64,000 bases of DNA from Streptomyces omiyaensis. Its GTDB lineage: Bacteria; Actinomycetota; Actinomycetes; Streptomycetales; Streptomycetaceae. The translations under genes and the position numbers were made by a program. Each line of letters opens with the position of its first letter. Within the stretch, counting starts at the first letter, position 1. Of this stretch, positions 33,801 to 41,704 are shown piece by piece. The stretch is from contig NZ_BMVV01000011.1 in NCBI RefSeq assembly GCF_014650895.1, forward strand, positions 124,001 to 188,000, written 5' to 3'. The notes below the pieces were generated by a model that ran no database searches, was not told the origin of the DNA, and saw only the letters and a program-made list of their open reading frames with translations.

Positions 33801-33852
33801 TCCAGGCGTGGAACGCGGGGGGCGTGCCGGGGGTGGGAGGGACAGGGTTCAT
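30847..33852 (-). CDS. S9 prolyl-oligopeptidase/S66 LD-carboxypeptidase fusion
   Basis: One uninterrupted 1001-residue frame joins two peptidases. Residues 1 to about 665 form an S9 protein: an N-terminal beta-propeller (W-W-D-E-P, L-S-P-D-G-R-H-L-S-W) and an alpha/beta-hydrolase domain with S522 in G-G-S-A-G-G, D603 in G-L-D-D-A-I-V and H635 in E-R-H-G-W. After a Pro/Thr-rich linker, residues about 690-1001 form an S66 domain with S810 (G-S-S-D-I-T), E904 (L-E-D-V-G-E-E) and H969 (A-G-H-G-P). Both triads are complete. S66 enzymes remove D-Ala from murein tetrapeptides (LdcA) or process peptide antibiotics (MccF). No signal peptide, so it acts in the cytoplasm. The two activities are normally separate genes; Bacillus has the S66 part alone next to dppA. 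Confidence 0.92.
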   Translation of the reverse strand: MNPVPPTPGTPPAFHAWNSDITASAVARQDGTPGWVSLVGDDVWWDEPRPHEAGRRCVVRAKPDGRVEDVLPPGFDARNSLHEYGGRSWRPAGAGLVFTHWDDQRLYLHHPDAQDLPRPLTPPRGNVTYGDLYVPPSRDEVWAVRETRRDGVRHVERALVAVSLDTGAERTVAATHHFMTCPRLSPDGRHLSWIGWNHPDMPWDGTELCVAPLRQDGTAGTHRVRAGGPRESVVQAEWRDPHNLWAVTDPDGWWTLHVVPAHTGPARAVTRTGEEFGGALWKPGATWFAPLPDGRAVAVHGTGAGRRVSLVAPDASPGTPLMTDLGLPCTDFVPSIDADAHRLVTAGASTLLPYSVVTAALPRPDAPDARDARILSTPRTLPVDPAWLPRPTARAFPRPAPTPSGEAPRSPDAPVHAHTYPPTHPRRVTPDGERPPWVLFIHGGPTGDHPMVYDLEIAYFTSRGIGVATVDYGGSVGYGRAYRERLNGAWGVVDVDDCVTVAHALVREGLADPRRIAIRGGSAGGWTALAALTHTDVFAGAVSFYGITDPVTWATTTHDFESRYLDGLIGPLPASAALYEQRSPVLAASHASGPALLLHGLDDAIVAPAQSSAMARALREAGLPHEHVEFPGERHGWRRAETIRAALDAEIRFYERIFGPPDEPEPGTAGTTPPTVRAPPVMTAGTRPHAATRSLPEPDRVHPPFLRRGDTVALVAPAGPVNDHETALAVALLESWGLRPRTTSRLSATHRGYLAGSDGTRLADFTEAWLDPAVRAVLCVRGGYGTQRVADRLDHRRLAAAGPKFLVGSSDITCLHQALGEGLRLVTLHAPMPACRPVHDDDHTAEALRAALFGPSPRSFSLDGPVLVAGRAEGTLTGGNLTVLASSLGTATAPLTDDRILLLEDVGEEPYRLDRSLTQLRRAGVLQRAAGVVLGDFTDCGPPDQVDALLRACLSDLGVPVAAGLPAGHGPRQLTVPLGARAVLDTARRRLTLPPHERNTP

Positions 33853-34388
33853 GGGGTTACCGCCTTGTGGCCGTGCGAAGGGGCGTCAAGTCGTGGGCGA
33901 GGGAGGACCGCGGAGGGACCGGGGCGGTCCGGCCGTGCGTGGGGTACGGGGCGCGCGGGCTGTGTGTGTGTGTGTGGGGGGGGAGCGTGCCGCCGCGCGG
34001 ACCGTGCGGTGTCCGTGCAGGGGTCCGATGTCGGACGGCTGCGGGGGGGGGTGCTGTCGTGCGGGCTGCCGTGTGCGTGCCGACCGGCCGTCGAAGACCG
34101 GCTGCGCGCCGCGGCGTCGCGCGTCCGGGAGCGGGGGTGTCGGCGAGCGCCCGGCGAGGGAGCCGGCGGGCTCAGGCGGGCGGCGCCGGGACGTACGACC
34201 GGGGCGGGAGGGAGCGGACGTCGTCCCGGTGACCGCGCGGAGGGGGCGGAGCCGTTGTCATGCGCTCCACGCTAATGAGCCGCCGCGGGGCGGCACGACC
34301 AACAAAAGGTCCCGCCCCTCGCCGGGGCCATCGACGTTTCGTCGTACGGCCGGGACGGCGGGACTGCGGGGCGGTGTCGCCCCCGGGC
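33853..34388. other. Repeat-rich gap upstream of the S9-S66 gene
   Basis: A 536-bp stretch without a convincing gene, inside the minus-strand run. It contains a (TG)7 tract at 33961-33974 running into eight G, a second run of nine G at 34043-34051, and a palindrome GTCCGA-TG-TCGGAC at 34023-34036. An AT-rich patch at 34269-34312 could hold a promoter for the downstream peptidase genes. The homopolymer and dinucleotide tracts could vary in length. Confidence 0.6.
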
Positions 34389-35612
34389 CTACCAGTTGGG
34401 GTCGAGGCCGGGTACGGGGGGAGGCAGGGGCAGATCGGCGGGATGGAGGAAGTAGACCACTCCCCCGCCGCCCGAGGCCGCGAGCCACACGCGCTCGAAC
34501 TCGCCGCGCGGGTAGGTCCGCCGCACCTCCTCGTCCGTGGCCGACAGCGGGTCGTTGACCACGACGTCGCCGTCCGGCGTGAAGCCGCAGACGATCTTGA
34601 TGCTTCCGGCGGGTGAGTAACCGGCCCCCGCGAGTTCGCCGATGCGGAAGCTCTGGGCCGTGGCGACGGGGATGCCCGCGCGGATGAAGCGTTCGAGCTC
34701 GTTCAGCGAGCGCAGCCGCGTGACCATCCCGTCGAGTCCGTAGCGGGCCGGGTAAGCGGCGTTGAAGGCCCAGTTGCCGCAGCCCTTGTAGGCGTAGTCG
34801 TAGACCGCGCGGGCGGTGAAGTCGACCTGCGGGGCGGTGTCGGCGGGGTCGATCCACGCCATCTCGCCGGCTTGCGGACCGCGGCCGAAGTACTCCACGA
34901 GCATCGCGGTGCACGCGGGGGCCGACCAGGCCTCTCCGCCACCGTCCCACTGCGGGCTGTGCCCGGTGTGCACCTCCTGGGAGCGGCGCGGGACGTCGAG
35001 GACCGTGCCCCAGGCTCCGCCGGGGCCGCTCACCGCCGGGTGGCGGCCCGCCGGCGTGGACGACGCGGCGAGGTACAGGGCCCGCACGGCCGGTCCGTGC
35101 GGGACGCCCGGGGTGCGCGCGAGCCGGACCTCCAGTTCGTACGCCGTGACGGGCCTGCCGGGGGCCGCGACGAACACGTCGACGTCCGCGGTGCCGAACG
35201 GGCCGGTCTGTCCGGGCACGGTGGTGCGGTGCACCACGTCGTCGTCCGAGGCCCAGTGGGCCATGACGTACCAGGGCGAGACGTCTCCCGCTGCGTCTCG
35301 GACGCGCAGCCGTACCACCAGCCGGGTGCCGGACGGCGTGAGGGCCGTCCACGAGGGGACGAGTTCCTCGGCGGGGAAGGGCAGGTCGCGCCAGCCGGTG
35401 GAACAGCTCGCGTACTCCCAGTCCAGGCTCGCGTGGCCGTGGTGGTCGATGTAGGTCTCGCACGCCTCGACGCCGTGCAGGCGCAGTGCCCCGTCCGACC
35501 AGGCGGTGCCCCGGAGGACGGCATCGGTGAAGTGAGAGGCTTCCGACCACCGGTGCAGCACTGCCTGGGGCGTGCGGGGCTCGTCGCTTCGCCCTCGGTT
35601 CTCGCCTGTCAC
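34389..35612 (-). CDS. C39-fold peptidase-like protein with displaced cysteine
   Basis: A 407-residue protein. The N-terminal half (to about residue 215) is beta-rich, with two jelly-roll-like segments. The C-terminal half resembles Peptidase_C39_2 proteins: the entry loop before the first helix, then G-I-P-V-A-T-A-Q-S-F, and the H/D region near G-D-V-V-V-N-D-P. In that family the nucleophile follows a Trp (W-C-S-P-T). Here the sequence is W-S-A-P-A-C-T-A-M, with Ser at the expected place and Cys four residues later. No clear signal peptide is present from GTG 35612 (AGGAAG upstream). The role may be murein-peptide binding or cleavage; activity is uncertain. Confidence 0.75.
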   Translation of the reverse strand: MTGENRGRSDEPRTPQAVLHRWSEASHFTDAVLRGTAWSDGALRLHGVEACETYIDHHGHASLDWEYASCSTGWRDLPFPAEELVPSWTALTPSGTRLVVRLRVRDAAGDVSPWYVMAHWASDDDVVHRTTVPGQTGPFGTADVDVFVAAPGRPVTAYELEVRLARTPGVPHGPAVRALYLAASSTPAGRHPAVSGPGGAWGTVLDVPRRSQEVHTGHSPQWDGGGEAWSAPACTAMLVEYFGRGPQAGEMAWIDPADTAPQVDFTARAVYDYAYKGCGNWAFNAAYPARYGLDGMVTRLRSLNELERFIRAGIPVATAQSFRIGELAGAGYSPAGSIKIVCGFTPDGDVVVNDPLSATDEEVRRTYPRGEFERVWLAASGGGGVVYFLHPADLPLPPPVPGLDPNW

Positions 35613-35741
35613 GGTCTTCCTGCCGCTCTCTTGTGGCTCCGGTACGGCCTGGTGGGCCGGCGGTGCCTGGACGGGGCCCACATGGTAACGGCCCGGGGTT
35701 CGCGCTCAGGAGCCCCGGGCCGGTTCCGCCCGGTACCGCGC

Positions 35742-37775
35742 TCAGTCCGAGACGCGGGGCAGGGTGGCGGCGGGCCGGAGGATCACGTCGTCCGCCCTGA
35801 CGAACATGACGCGGTGGCCGTACTGCACCTGGTGGTACCTGAGCGCGCCGCGGACGACCGTGTGGCCGGCGAGGTCGAAGGTCTTGGAGTGGTAGTACTC
35901 GCCGTCGACGGTCTGTCCGACGCTGTAGGACTGCCCGGGCCGCAGCGTGTAGGGCAGCGGCACGAGGGGCTGGACGGGGATGTCCGCTGGATAGGCTTCC
36001 GGTTCGGGGTAGGCCCGCCCGTAGAGCGGGGCGCCGTCGAGCCCGGGTCGCAGCTGGGCCACCGGTCCCTTGGCCGGCAGGGTCTTCGGGTGGCGGGGAT
36101 CGTCCTTGAACCAGCCCTTCTGCCCGAGGTACCACAGGGCGGTCCAGTCTCCGCGGCGCTCGGCCACCACGTACTTCTGGCCGGTGCTGACCCGGGCGGC
36201 GTGGTTGTAGACGGACCAGGTGCCGGGCGTGGGACGGATGCCGACGTCGGTGACCAGCGGGGCGTCGTCGTGGGGTTCGGTGCGCAGGGTGAGGGAGGCC
36301 GACCCGTGGACGGGGCAGAGGTCGGCCGGGGTCGCGCCGCAGTAGTAGGGCTCCGTGTGGGACGCGTACTCCGGGCGGACGGTCACCAGCGGCGAGCCGG
36401 TCCTCCCGTCCGCCTTGAACGGCTTGCCCAGGAGGTCGAAGTAGTGGGCCCAGTCCCAGTAGGGCCCGGGGTCCTGGTGCATGCCGGCGATGGTGCCGGG
36501 CACGGTGCCGGGGACGTTGTCGTGCCCGATGACGTGGGCGCGGTCCAGGGGGACGTCGTACTTCCTGGCCAGGTGACGCACGAGACGGGCCGACGTCCGG
36601 TACATCGCCTCGGTGTACCACTGCCCGCCCTGGGCGAGGAAGCCTTCGTGCTCCAGCCCGACGGCCTTGGCGTTGACGTACCAGTTACCGGCGTGCCAGC
36701 CGACGTCCTTGGCGCGCAGGTGCTGGGCGATGTGGCCGTCCGCGGAGCGGAGGCTGTAGTGCCACGAGACGTAGGTGGGGTCCTGGACCAGTGCGAGGGT
36801 GGTGTCCCAGGTGGCCTCGGTGTCGTGGATGACGATGTAGTCGATGCTCTGGTTGCGGGGACGGTCGGAGAGGTCGTGGTTGCCGAAGTCGCCCGGTTCC
36901 TCCGACAGCATCCGGTACGGCGCGGGGATCCAGTCGCAGCCCAGGCCGCGGGGGCATTCGGCGCCCGGGTTGGTGGGCTTCAGGCCCAGCCGGTCCACCT
37001 GGCGGGTGTCGGGGGTGACGGGCGCCGGAGGCAGGGTGACGAGGGTCCCGTCGTCGGCGCGCCGCGTTTCCCCCGTGTTGATGAGGTGGAAGACGTCATC
37101 GGCGAAGCGTCGCGCGGCTCCGGTCTCGGTGGCGCCGGAGTAGGCGGCGACGGCGCCGTACCACTGTGCCGGGTCCGTGCTCAGGGGCAGTCCGGCGGAG
37201 CGCTGGTGTGCCGCGAGAAGGGCGGCGCCGCCCTCGATGTTGGCCCCGGGGTCCGTGCGGAGCCGGTCGGCGGAGAGCCCGGTGAGAGCGGCGGCTCGCC
37301 CCAGGGTCTCCAGCGCGGCGGGCAGGCGGTCGGGGTCGACGGGGGTCTCACGGTGTGCGAGGGACGGCCGGGAGGCGTCGCCCCGGGGGTCCTCGTCGCC
37401 GTCCGTGTGGTGGGTTGCCCGGGCGAGCGTCGCCCGGGCGTCGGTCAGGTGCATGGGTCCGTATCCCGCGTCGACGCTGGGGGCGCCGCCGTGGTCGTCC
37501 CAGCGGCTCTGCAGGTACGCCACGGCGAGCAGCACGGTCTCGGGGACGCGGTGGCGTTCGCCGGCCGTGCGGAAGAGCTCGGCCCGGCTCGGCGCTCCGT
37601 CGACGCCGCGGCCGCCGTCGGATGACTGGGCCCGGACGGGGGCCGTGGCGTGGGGTGACCGGGCCTGCGCGGGGGCCATGGCGAGGCCCGCGGTCAGCAC
37701 GGCTGCAAGGACCGCTCCGGGACCCGCCGCTCGGCGGCGCTTCGTTCGTCTCGTCGTCACGCGTGCGTCTTTCAT
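35742..37775 (-). CDS. Secreted N-acetylmuramoyl-L-alanine amidase with lysozyme-like domain
   Basis: A 677-residue exported protein. The signal peptide is residues 1 to about 38 (Arg-rich, then A-V-L-A-A-V-L-T-A-G-L, ending A-Q-A). A lysozyme/SLT-like region (about 65-225) contains Y-L-Q-S-R-W and G-Y-G-P-M-H-L, where the usual catalytic Glu is Q89. The Amidase_2 domain (about 305-440) has zinc ligands H317 (V-I-H-D-T-E), H418 (I-G-H-D-N-V) and D435 (H-Q-D-P-G). The C-terminal beta-rich region (about 480-677) is probably an SH3-like wall-binding part. It would cut MurNAc-L-Ala bonds to release stem peptides. ATG overlaps oppF by 4 nt, a rare coupling of a wall hydrolase to an importer. Confidence 0.92.
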   Translation of the reverse strand: MKDARVTTRRTKRRRAAGPGAVLAAVLTAGLAMAPAQARSPHATAPVRAQSSDGGRGVDGAPSRAELFRTAGERHRVPETVLLAVAYLQSRWDDHGGAPSVDAGYGPMHLTDARATLARATHHTDGDEDPRGDASRPSLAHRETPVDPDRLPAALETLGRAAALTGLSADRLRTDPGANIEGGAALLAAHQRSAGLPLSTDPAQWYGAVAAYSGATETGAARRFADDVFHLINTGETRRADDGTLVTLPPAPVTPDTRQVDRLGLKPTNPGAECPRGLGCDWIPAPYRMLSEEPGDFGNHDLSDRPRNQSIDYIVIHDTEATWDTTLALVQDPTYVSWHYSLRSADGHIAQHLRAKDVGWHAGNWYVNAKAVGLEHEGFLAQGGQWYTEAMYRTSARLVRHLARKYDVPLDRAHVIGHDNVPGTVPGTIAGMHQDPGPYWDWAHYFDLLGKPFKADGRTGSPLVTVRPEYASHTEPYYCGATPADLCPVHGSASLTLRTEPHDDAPLVTDVGIRPTPGTWSVYNHAARVSTGQKYVVAERRGDWTALWYLGQKGWFKDDPRHPKTLPAKGPVAQLRPGLDGAPLYGRAYPEPEAYPADIPVQPLVPLPYTLRPGQSYSVGQTVDGEYYHSKTFDLAGHTVVRGALRYHQVQYGHRVMFVRADDVILRPAATLPRVSD

Positions 37776-38782
37776 CCGGTGCTCTCCAGGGGGAAGTGGC
37801 AGGCGGTCGGGTGGTCGGTCCCGTCGCGTAGGCGCAGTGTCGGTTCCGTCAGGCACTGCGGGCGGGCGTAGGGGCAGCGCGTCCGGAAGCGGCACCCGGA
37901 CGGCGGCGCGGCCGGGGACGGCAGGTCGCCTTCGAGCAGGAGCGCGTCGTCGGGTGCGCGCCGCCTCGGGTCCGGTACGGGCGCCGCGGCGAAGAGGGCG
38001 CGGGTGTAGGGGTGGCGGGGGGTCGCGCAGATCTGCTCGCGCGTGCCGGTCTCCACGATTTTCCCGAGGTACATGACCGCGATCCGGTCGCAGAGGTGCT
38101 GGACGACGGCGAGGTCGTGCGAGATGAGGACGCACGCGAGACGCAGCTCGCGGCGGAGGTCGTCGAGCAGGTTGAGGACCTGCGCCTGGACGGAGACGTC
38201 GAGGGCGGACACCGGCTCGTCGCACAGGAGGAGCCGCGGTTCCAACGCCAGGGCCCGTGCGATGCCCAGGCGTTGGCGCTGTCCGCCGGAGAACTGGTGC
38301 GGGTAGCGGTCGCGGTGGGTGGGGTCGAGGCCGACGGTTTCGAGGAGTTCGGCGACGCGGCGGCCGCGGTCGGCCCGGGGCACGGCACCGGGGTGGATGG
38401 CGAAGGGTTCCCCGACGATCTGACCGGCCGTCATCCTCGGGTCGAGCGAGGTGTAGGGGTCCTGGAGGACCATCTGCACGCGGCGTCGCAGCGCGCGCAG
38501 TTCGGGGCCGGAGAGGGCGAAGGGGTTTTGTCCGTCGATCGTCACCGTCCCCGAGGTGGGGCGGTCCAGGGCCATCAGGAGGGAGGCCAGGGTGGATTTT
38601 CCGCAGCCCGATTCGCCCACGATGCCGAGGGTCTCGGCGCGCCGGACGGTCAGGTCGATGCCGTCGACGGCTCGGACCGCGCCGGTGCGGCGTTTGAGCA
38701 GTACTCCTTCGGTGACCGGGAAGTGGCGGGTGAGCGCGGTGGCGCGGAGCAGCGGCGGTGCGGTCTCAGCCGACGGGGACAT
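37772..38782 (-). CDS. Oligopeptide ABC transporter ATPase (OppF-like)
   Basis: A 336-residue ATPase. Walker A is G-E-S-G-C-G-K-S-T, the signature is F-S-G-G-Q-R-Q-R, and Walker B is L-L-L-C-D-E-P. The C-terminal oligopeptide-transporter extension carries the cysteine cluster (C-R-F-R-T-R-C-P and later Cys) that binds an Fe-S centre in Dpp/Opp ATPases. It pairs with the next gene as a heterodimeric motor. It overlaps oppD by 17 nt and the amidase by 4 nt. Confidence 0.93.
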   Translation of the reverse strand: MSPSAETAPPLLRATALTRHFPVTEGVLLKRRTGAVRAVDGIDLTVRRAETLGIVGESGCGKSTLASLLMALDRPTSGTVTIDGQNPFALSGPELRALRRRVQMVLQDPYTSLDPRMTAGQIVGEPFAIHPGAVPRADRGRRVAELLETVGLDPTHRDRYPHQFSGGQRQRLGIARALALEPRLLLCDEPVSALDVSVQAQVLNLLDDLRRELRLACVLISHDLAVVQHLCDRIAVMYLGKIVETGTREQICATPRHPYTRALFAAAPVPDPRRRAPDDALLLEGDLPSPAAPPSGCRFRTRCPYARPQCLTEPTLRLRDGTDHPTACHFPLESTG

Positions 38783-39770
38783 GGTGGACCTCCTCGGCGA
38801 AGTGGCAGGCGCTGCGGTGTCCCGTGGGCGTCAGCGTCCGGAAGGAGGGTTCGTCGGTGCCGCAGCGCGGCTCGGCCCGGGGGCATCGGGGGTGGAAGGC
38901 GCATCCCGTGGGGACCGAGGAGGGCGGGGGCGGGGATCCGGTGATGGGGACGAGCGGCTTGCCGAGGCGGTCCAGGCGGGGTACGGAGTCGAGGAGCCCC
39001 CGGGTGTAGGGGTGGCCGGGTCGGGCGTACAGGTCCTCCGCGTTCGCGGACTCGACCGTGCGGCCGGCGTACATGACGGTGACGCGGTCGGCGGTCTCCG
39101 CGACGACGCCGAGGTCGTGGGTGATCAGCAGCAGGCCCATGCGGGTCTCGGCCTGGAGCTGTCGCAGCAGGCGCATGATCTGGGCCTGGACGGTGACGTC
39201 GAGGGCGGTGGTGGGCTCGTCGGCGATGACGACCTCCGGGTCGAGGGCGAGCGCCATGGCGATCATGACGCGCTGGCGCATGCCGCCGGAGAACTGGTGG
39301 GGGTAGTCGTGGGCCCTGCGTGCGGCGGCCGGGATGCGGACGCGGTCCATGAGCGCGACGGCGCGCGCGAGGGCGGCCTTGCGCCCCAGGCCTCGGTGCA
39401 CGGTGTACATCTCGGCCAGCTGGTCGCCGACCGACAGCACGGGATTGAGCGCGGTGAGTGCGTCCTGGAAGATCATGGAGAGGCGCGTTCCGCGCACCGC
39501 CCGGTGGCGCTCGGGGGACAGGGCGAGCAGGTCGTCGCCGCGCAGCCGTGCCGTACCGCGGGTGATGTGCGCCGGCGGGGTGTCGAGCAGCCCCATGACG
39601 GCCTGCGCGGCCACGGACTTGCCCGATCCGGACTCGCCGAGCAGGGCCAGGGTCTCGCCTTCGCGAAGGCTGTACGAGAGCCCGTTCACCGCGCGGATCG
39701 TGCCGCGTGTCGTGCGGAACTCGACGCAGAGGTCCTCGACCTCCAGGAGGGGGGGTGCGGCCTGGGACAT
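38766..39770 (-). CDS. Oligopeptide ABC transporter ATPase (OppD-like)
   Basis: A 334-residue ATPase. Walker A is G-E-S-G-S-G-K-S-V, the signature is F-S-G-G-M-R-Q-R, and Walker B is V-V-I-A-D-E-P-T-T. The C-terminal oligo_HPY-type extension has C-A-F-H-P-R-C-P and further Cys. It begins six bases after the permease stop. With OppF it energises uptake of short peptides. Confidence 0.93.
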   Translation of the reverse strand: MSQAAPPLLEVEDLCVEFRTTRGTIRAVNGLSYSLREGETLALLGESGSGKSVAAQAVMGLLDTPPAHITRGTARLRGDDLLALSPERHRAVRGTRLSMIFQDALTALNPVLSVGDQLAEMYTVHRGLGRKAALARAVALMDRVRIPAAARRAHDYPHQFSGGMRQRVMIAMALALDPEVVIADEPTTALDVTVQAQIMRLLRQLQAETRMGLLLITHDLGVVAETADRVTVMYAGRTVESANAEDLYARPGHPYTRGLLDSVPRLDRLGKPLVPITGSPPPPSSVPTGCAFHPRCPRAEPRCGTDEPSFRTLTPTGHRSACHFAEEVHHVPVG

Positions 39771-39776
39771 GGGCGC

Positions 39777-40718
39777 TCATTTCAGCCGGGGGTCGAAGGC
39801 GTCCCGTGCGGCATCCCCGAGGAGGATGAAGCTGAGGACGGTCGCGGACAGGAAGAGGGCGGGGAAGAGGAGGAGGTGGGGGTGGTCGAGGACGAAGGCC
39901 TGGGCCGCGTTCAGCTGGAGTCCCCAGGAGACCTCCGGGTACTGGAGTCCGACTCCCAGGAAGTCGAGCGTCGCCTCTCCCGATATCACCGCTCCGACGT
40001 TCAGCATGGCGACCACGATGACCGGGGTGATCGCGTTGGGGAGGATGTGGCGCAGCATGAGGCGTGCGGGGCGGGCGCCCAGCATGCGGGCGGCCCGCAC
40101 GTAGTCGGCGTCGGCCAGGGCGAGGACCTGGGAGCGCATGATGCGCGTCATGGTCGTCCAGCCCAGCACCGTCAGGACGAGGATCATGGCGCCGAGGCCG
40201 TGGTCGGGGAAGGCGACGAGGATGACGGTGGCGCCGAGGACGAAGGGGAGGCCGAAGAAGATGTCGGTGACCCGGGAGACGAGGGCGTCGAACCAGCCTC
40301 CGTAGAAGCCGCACAGCAGTCCGAGCACGATGGCGATCAGGAGGGAGGCCGCTGTCACGGCGAGCCCGGCGATCAGCGAGGGACGGGTGCCGCGGATGAC
40401 CTGGGCCAGGTAGTCGCAGCCTTGGAGGTCGAATCCGAAGGGATGGGCGGCGGAGGGCCCCAGCTTGGAGTGGGCGAGGTCGCAGCGGTCTCCTCCCTCG
40501 GTGAGCAGTGAGGTCAGGAGGCCGGGCGCCAGAGCCATCGCCGTCATCAGCAGGAGGGTGATCAGGGCGGCCCACACCGTGGGCCGTGCCCGTAGTTCGA
40601 GCCATGCGTCGGTGCTGAGCGAGGCACGCTTCCCGGCCGGAGTGCGCGCCGCGTCGGGCGCCTCGGGGTGCTCGGCGGTTCCGCTCGGGGTGTCCAGGGT
40701 GCCGGCGGTGTCAGTCAT
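39777..40718 (-). CDS. Peptide ABC transporter permease (OppC-like)
   Basis: A 313-residue inner-membrane protein with a hydrophilic N-terminal tail and about six transmembrane helices. The family EAA loop reads Y-V-R-A-A-R-M-L-G-A-R-P, then H-I-L-P-N. G-E-A-T-L-D-F-L-G-V-G and a D-P-R end are typical of OppC/DppC. The ATG at 40718 overlaps the OppB-like gene's stop by 8 nt. Confidence 0.92.
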   Translation of the reverse strand: MTDTAGTLDTPSGTAEHPEAPDAARTPAGKRASLSTDAWLELRARPTVWAALITLLLMTAMALAPGLLTSLLTEGGDRCDLAHSKLGPSAAHPFGFDLQGCDYLAQVIRGTRPSLIAGLAVTAASLLIAIVLGLLCGFYGGWFDALVSRVTDIFFGLPFVLGATVILVAFPDHGLGAMILVLTVLGWTTMTRIMRSQVLALADADYVRAARMLGARPARLMLRHILPNAITPVIVVAMLNVGAVISGEATLDFLGVGLQYPEVSWGLQLNAAQAFVLDHPHLLLFPALFLSATVLSFILLGDAARDAFDPRLK

Positions 40719-41637
40719 GGCGGATCCTCGGATCGAGCAGCCCGTAGAGGAGGTCCACGAGCAGGTTCGCGAGCAGGAAGATGAGGACGAGGGCCGTGGT
40801 CGTGCCCACCACGACGGGGCCTTCACGGAGCTGAATGGACTGGAAGAGCTGCTGGCCGACTCCGGGCAGGTTGAAGATGTACTCGGTGACGACGGCGCCG
40901 GCCATGAGGCCGCCCAGCTCCAGCCCGAGGAAGGTGACCACGGGGATCAGCGAGTTGCGCAGGGTGTGCCGGATGACGACGCGACGGCGGCTCAGCCCCT
41001 TGGAGTGGGCGGTGCGCACGTAGTCGGCCCGCAGGTTCTCGATGAGGGAGCTGCGCGTGAGCCGGGCGACGTAGGCGAGGCCGAAGGAGGCGAGGACGAG
41101 GCCGGGCAGGAGGTAGGCGAGCGGCCATCCGCCTTCGGTTCCGGCCACCGGCAGCCAGCCGAGCTGGACGCCGAAGACGAGCTGGGCCAGGTAGCCGACG
41201 ACGAAGACCGGCACGGAGATGACCAGGGTGGTGCCGAACAGCACGGCGCTGTCGTCCCACCTGCCCTTCCGAAGACCGGCCCAGACGCCGAGGGCCATGC
41301 CCAGGACGACCTCCAGGACCCAGGCGGTCAGGCCGAGCTGCAGGGTGACGGTCCATCGGTCAGCGAGCAGTTCGGACACGTCGCGGCCGGTGAAGGTGGT
41401 GCCGAGGTCTCCGGTCAGCAGACCGGTGAGGTAGTGCGTGTACTGCACCCACAGGGGGTCGTCGAGGTGGTAGCGGGCGCGCAGCTCGGCGAGGACCGCC
41501 GGCGGCACGGGCTTGTCGCCGGCCAGCCCCTGGATGGGGTCGCCGGGCAGGACGAAGACGAGCGTGTAGATGAGGAAGGTGGTGCCGAGGAGTACGGGCA
41601 GGGCGTGCAGCAGGCGACGGGCGACGAATCTCCACAC
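40711..41637 (-). CDS. Peptide ABC transporter permease (OppB-like)
   Basis: A 308-residue permease with the canonical OppB start (R-R-L-L-H-A-L-P-V-L-L-G-T-T) and F-V-L-P-G-D-P. The EAA loop is Y-V-R-T-A-H-S-K-G-L, with H-T-L-R-N-S-L-I-P following, and the C-terminus ends D-P-R-I-R. Start GTG at 41637. It forms the channel with the OppC-like protein. Confidence 0.92.
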   Translation of the reverse strand: MWRFVARRLLHALPVLLGTTFLIYTLVFVLPGDPIQGLAGDKPVPPAVLAELRARYHLDDPLWVQYTHYLTGLLTGDLGTTFTGRDVSELLADRWTVTLQLGLTAWVLEVVLGMALGVWAGLRKGRWDDSAVLFGTTLVISVPVFVVGYLAQLVFGVQLGWLPVAGTEGGWPLAYLLPGLVLASFGLAYVARLTRSSLIENLRADYVRTAHSKGLSRRRVVIRHTLRNSLIPVVTFLGLELGGLMAGAVVTEYIFNLPGVGQQLFQSIQLREGPVVVGTTTALVLIFLLANLLVDLLYGLLDPRIRHD

Positions 41638-41704
41638 GACGGACGGCCCCCAGGGGTAGGTCTGTGCGGGGCACCGGGTGCTCCGCGGAGGGTCGGTTGC
41701 GGCG

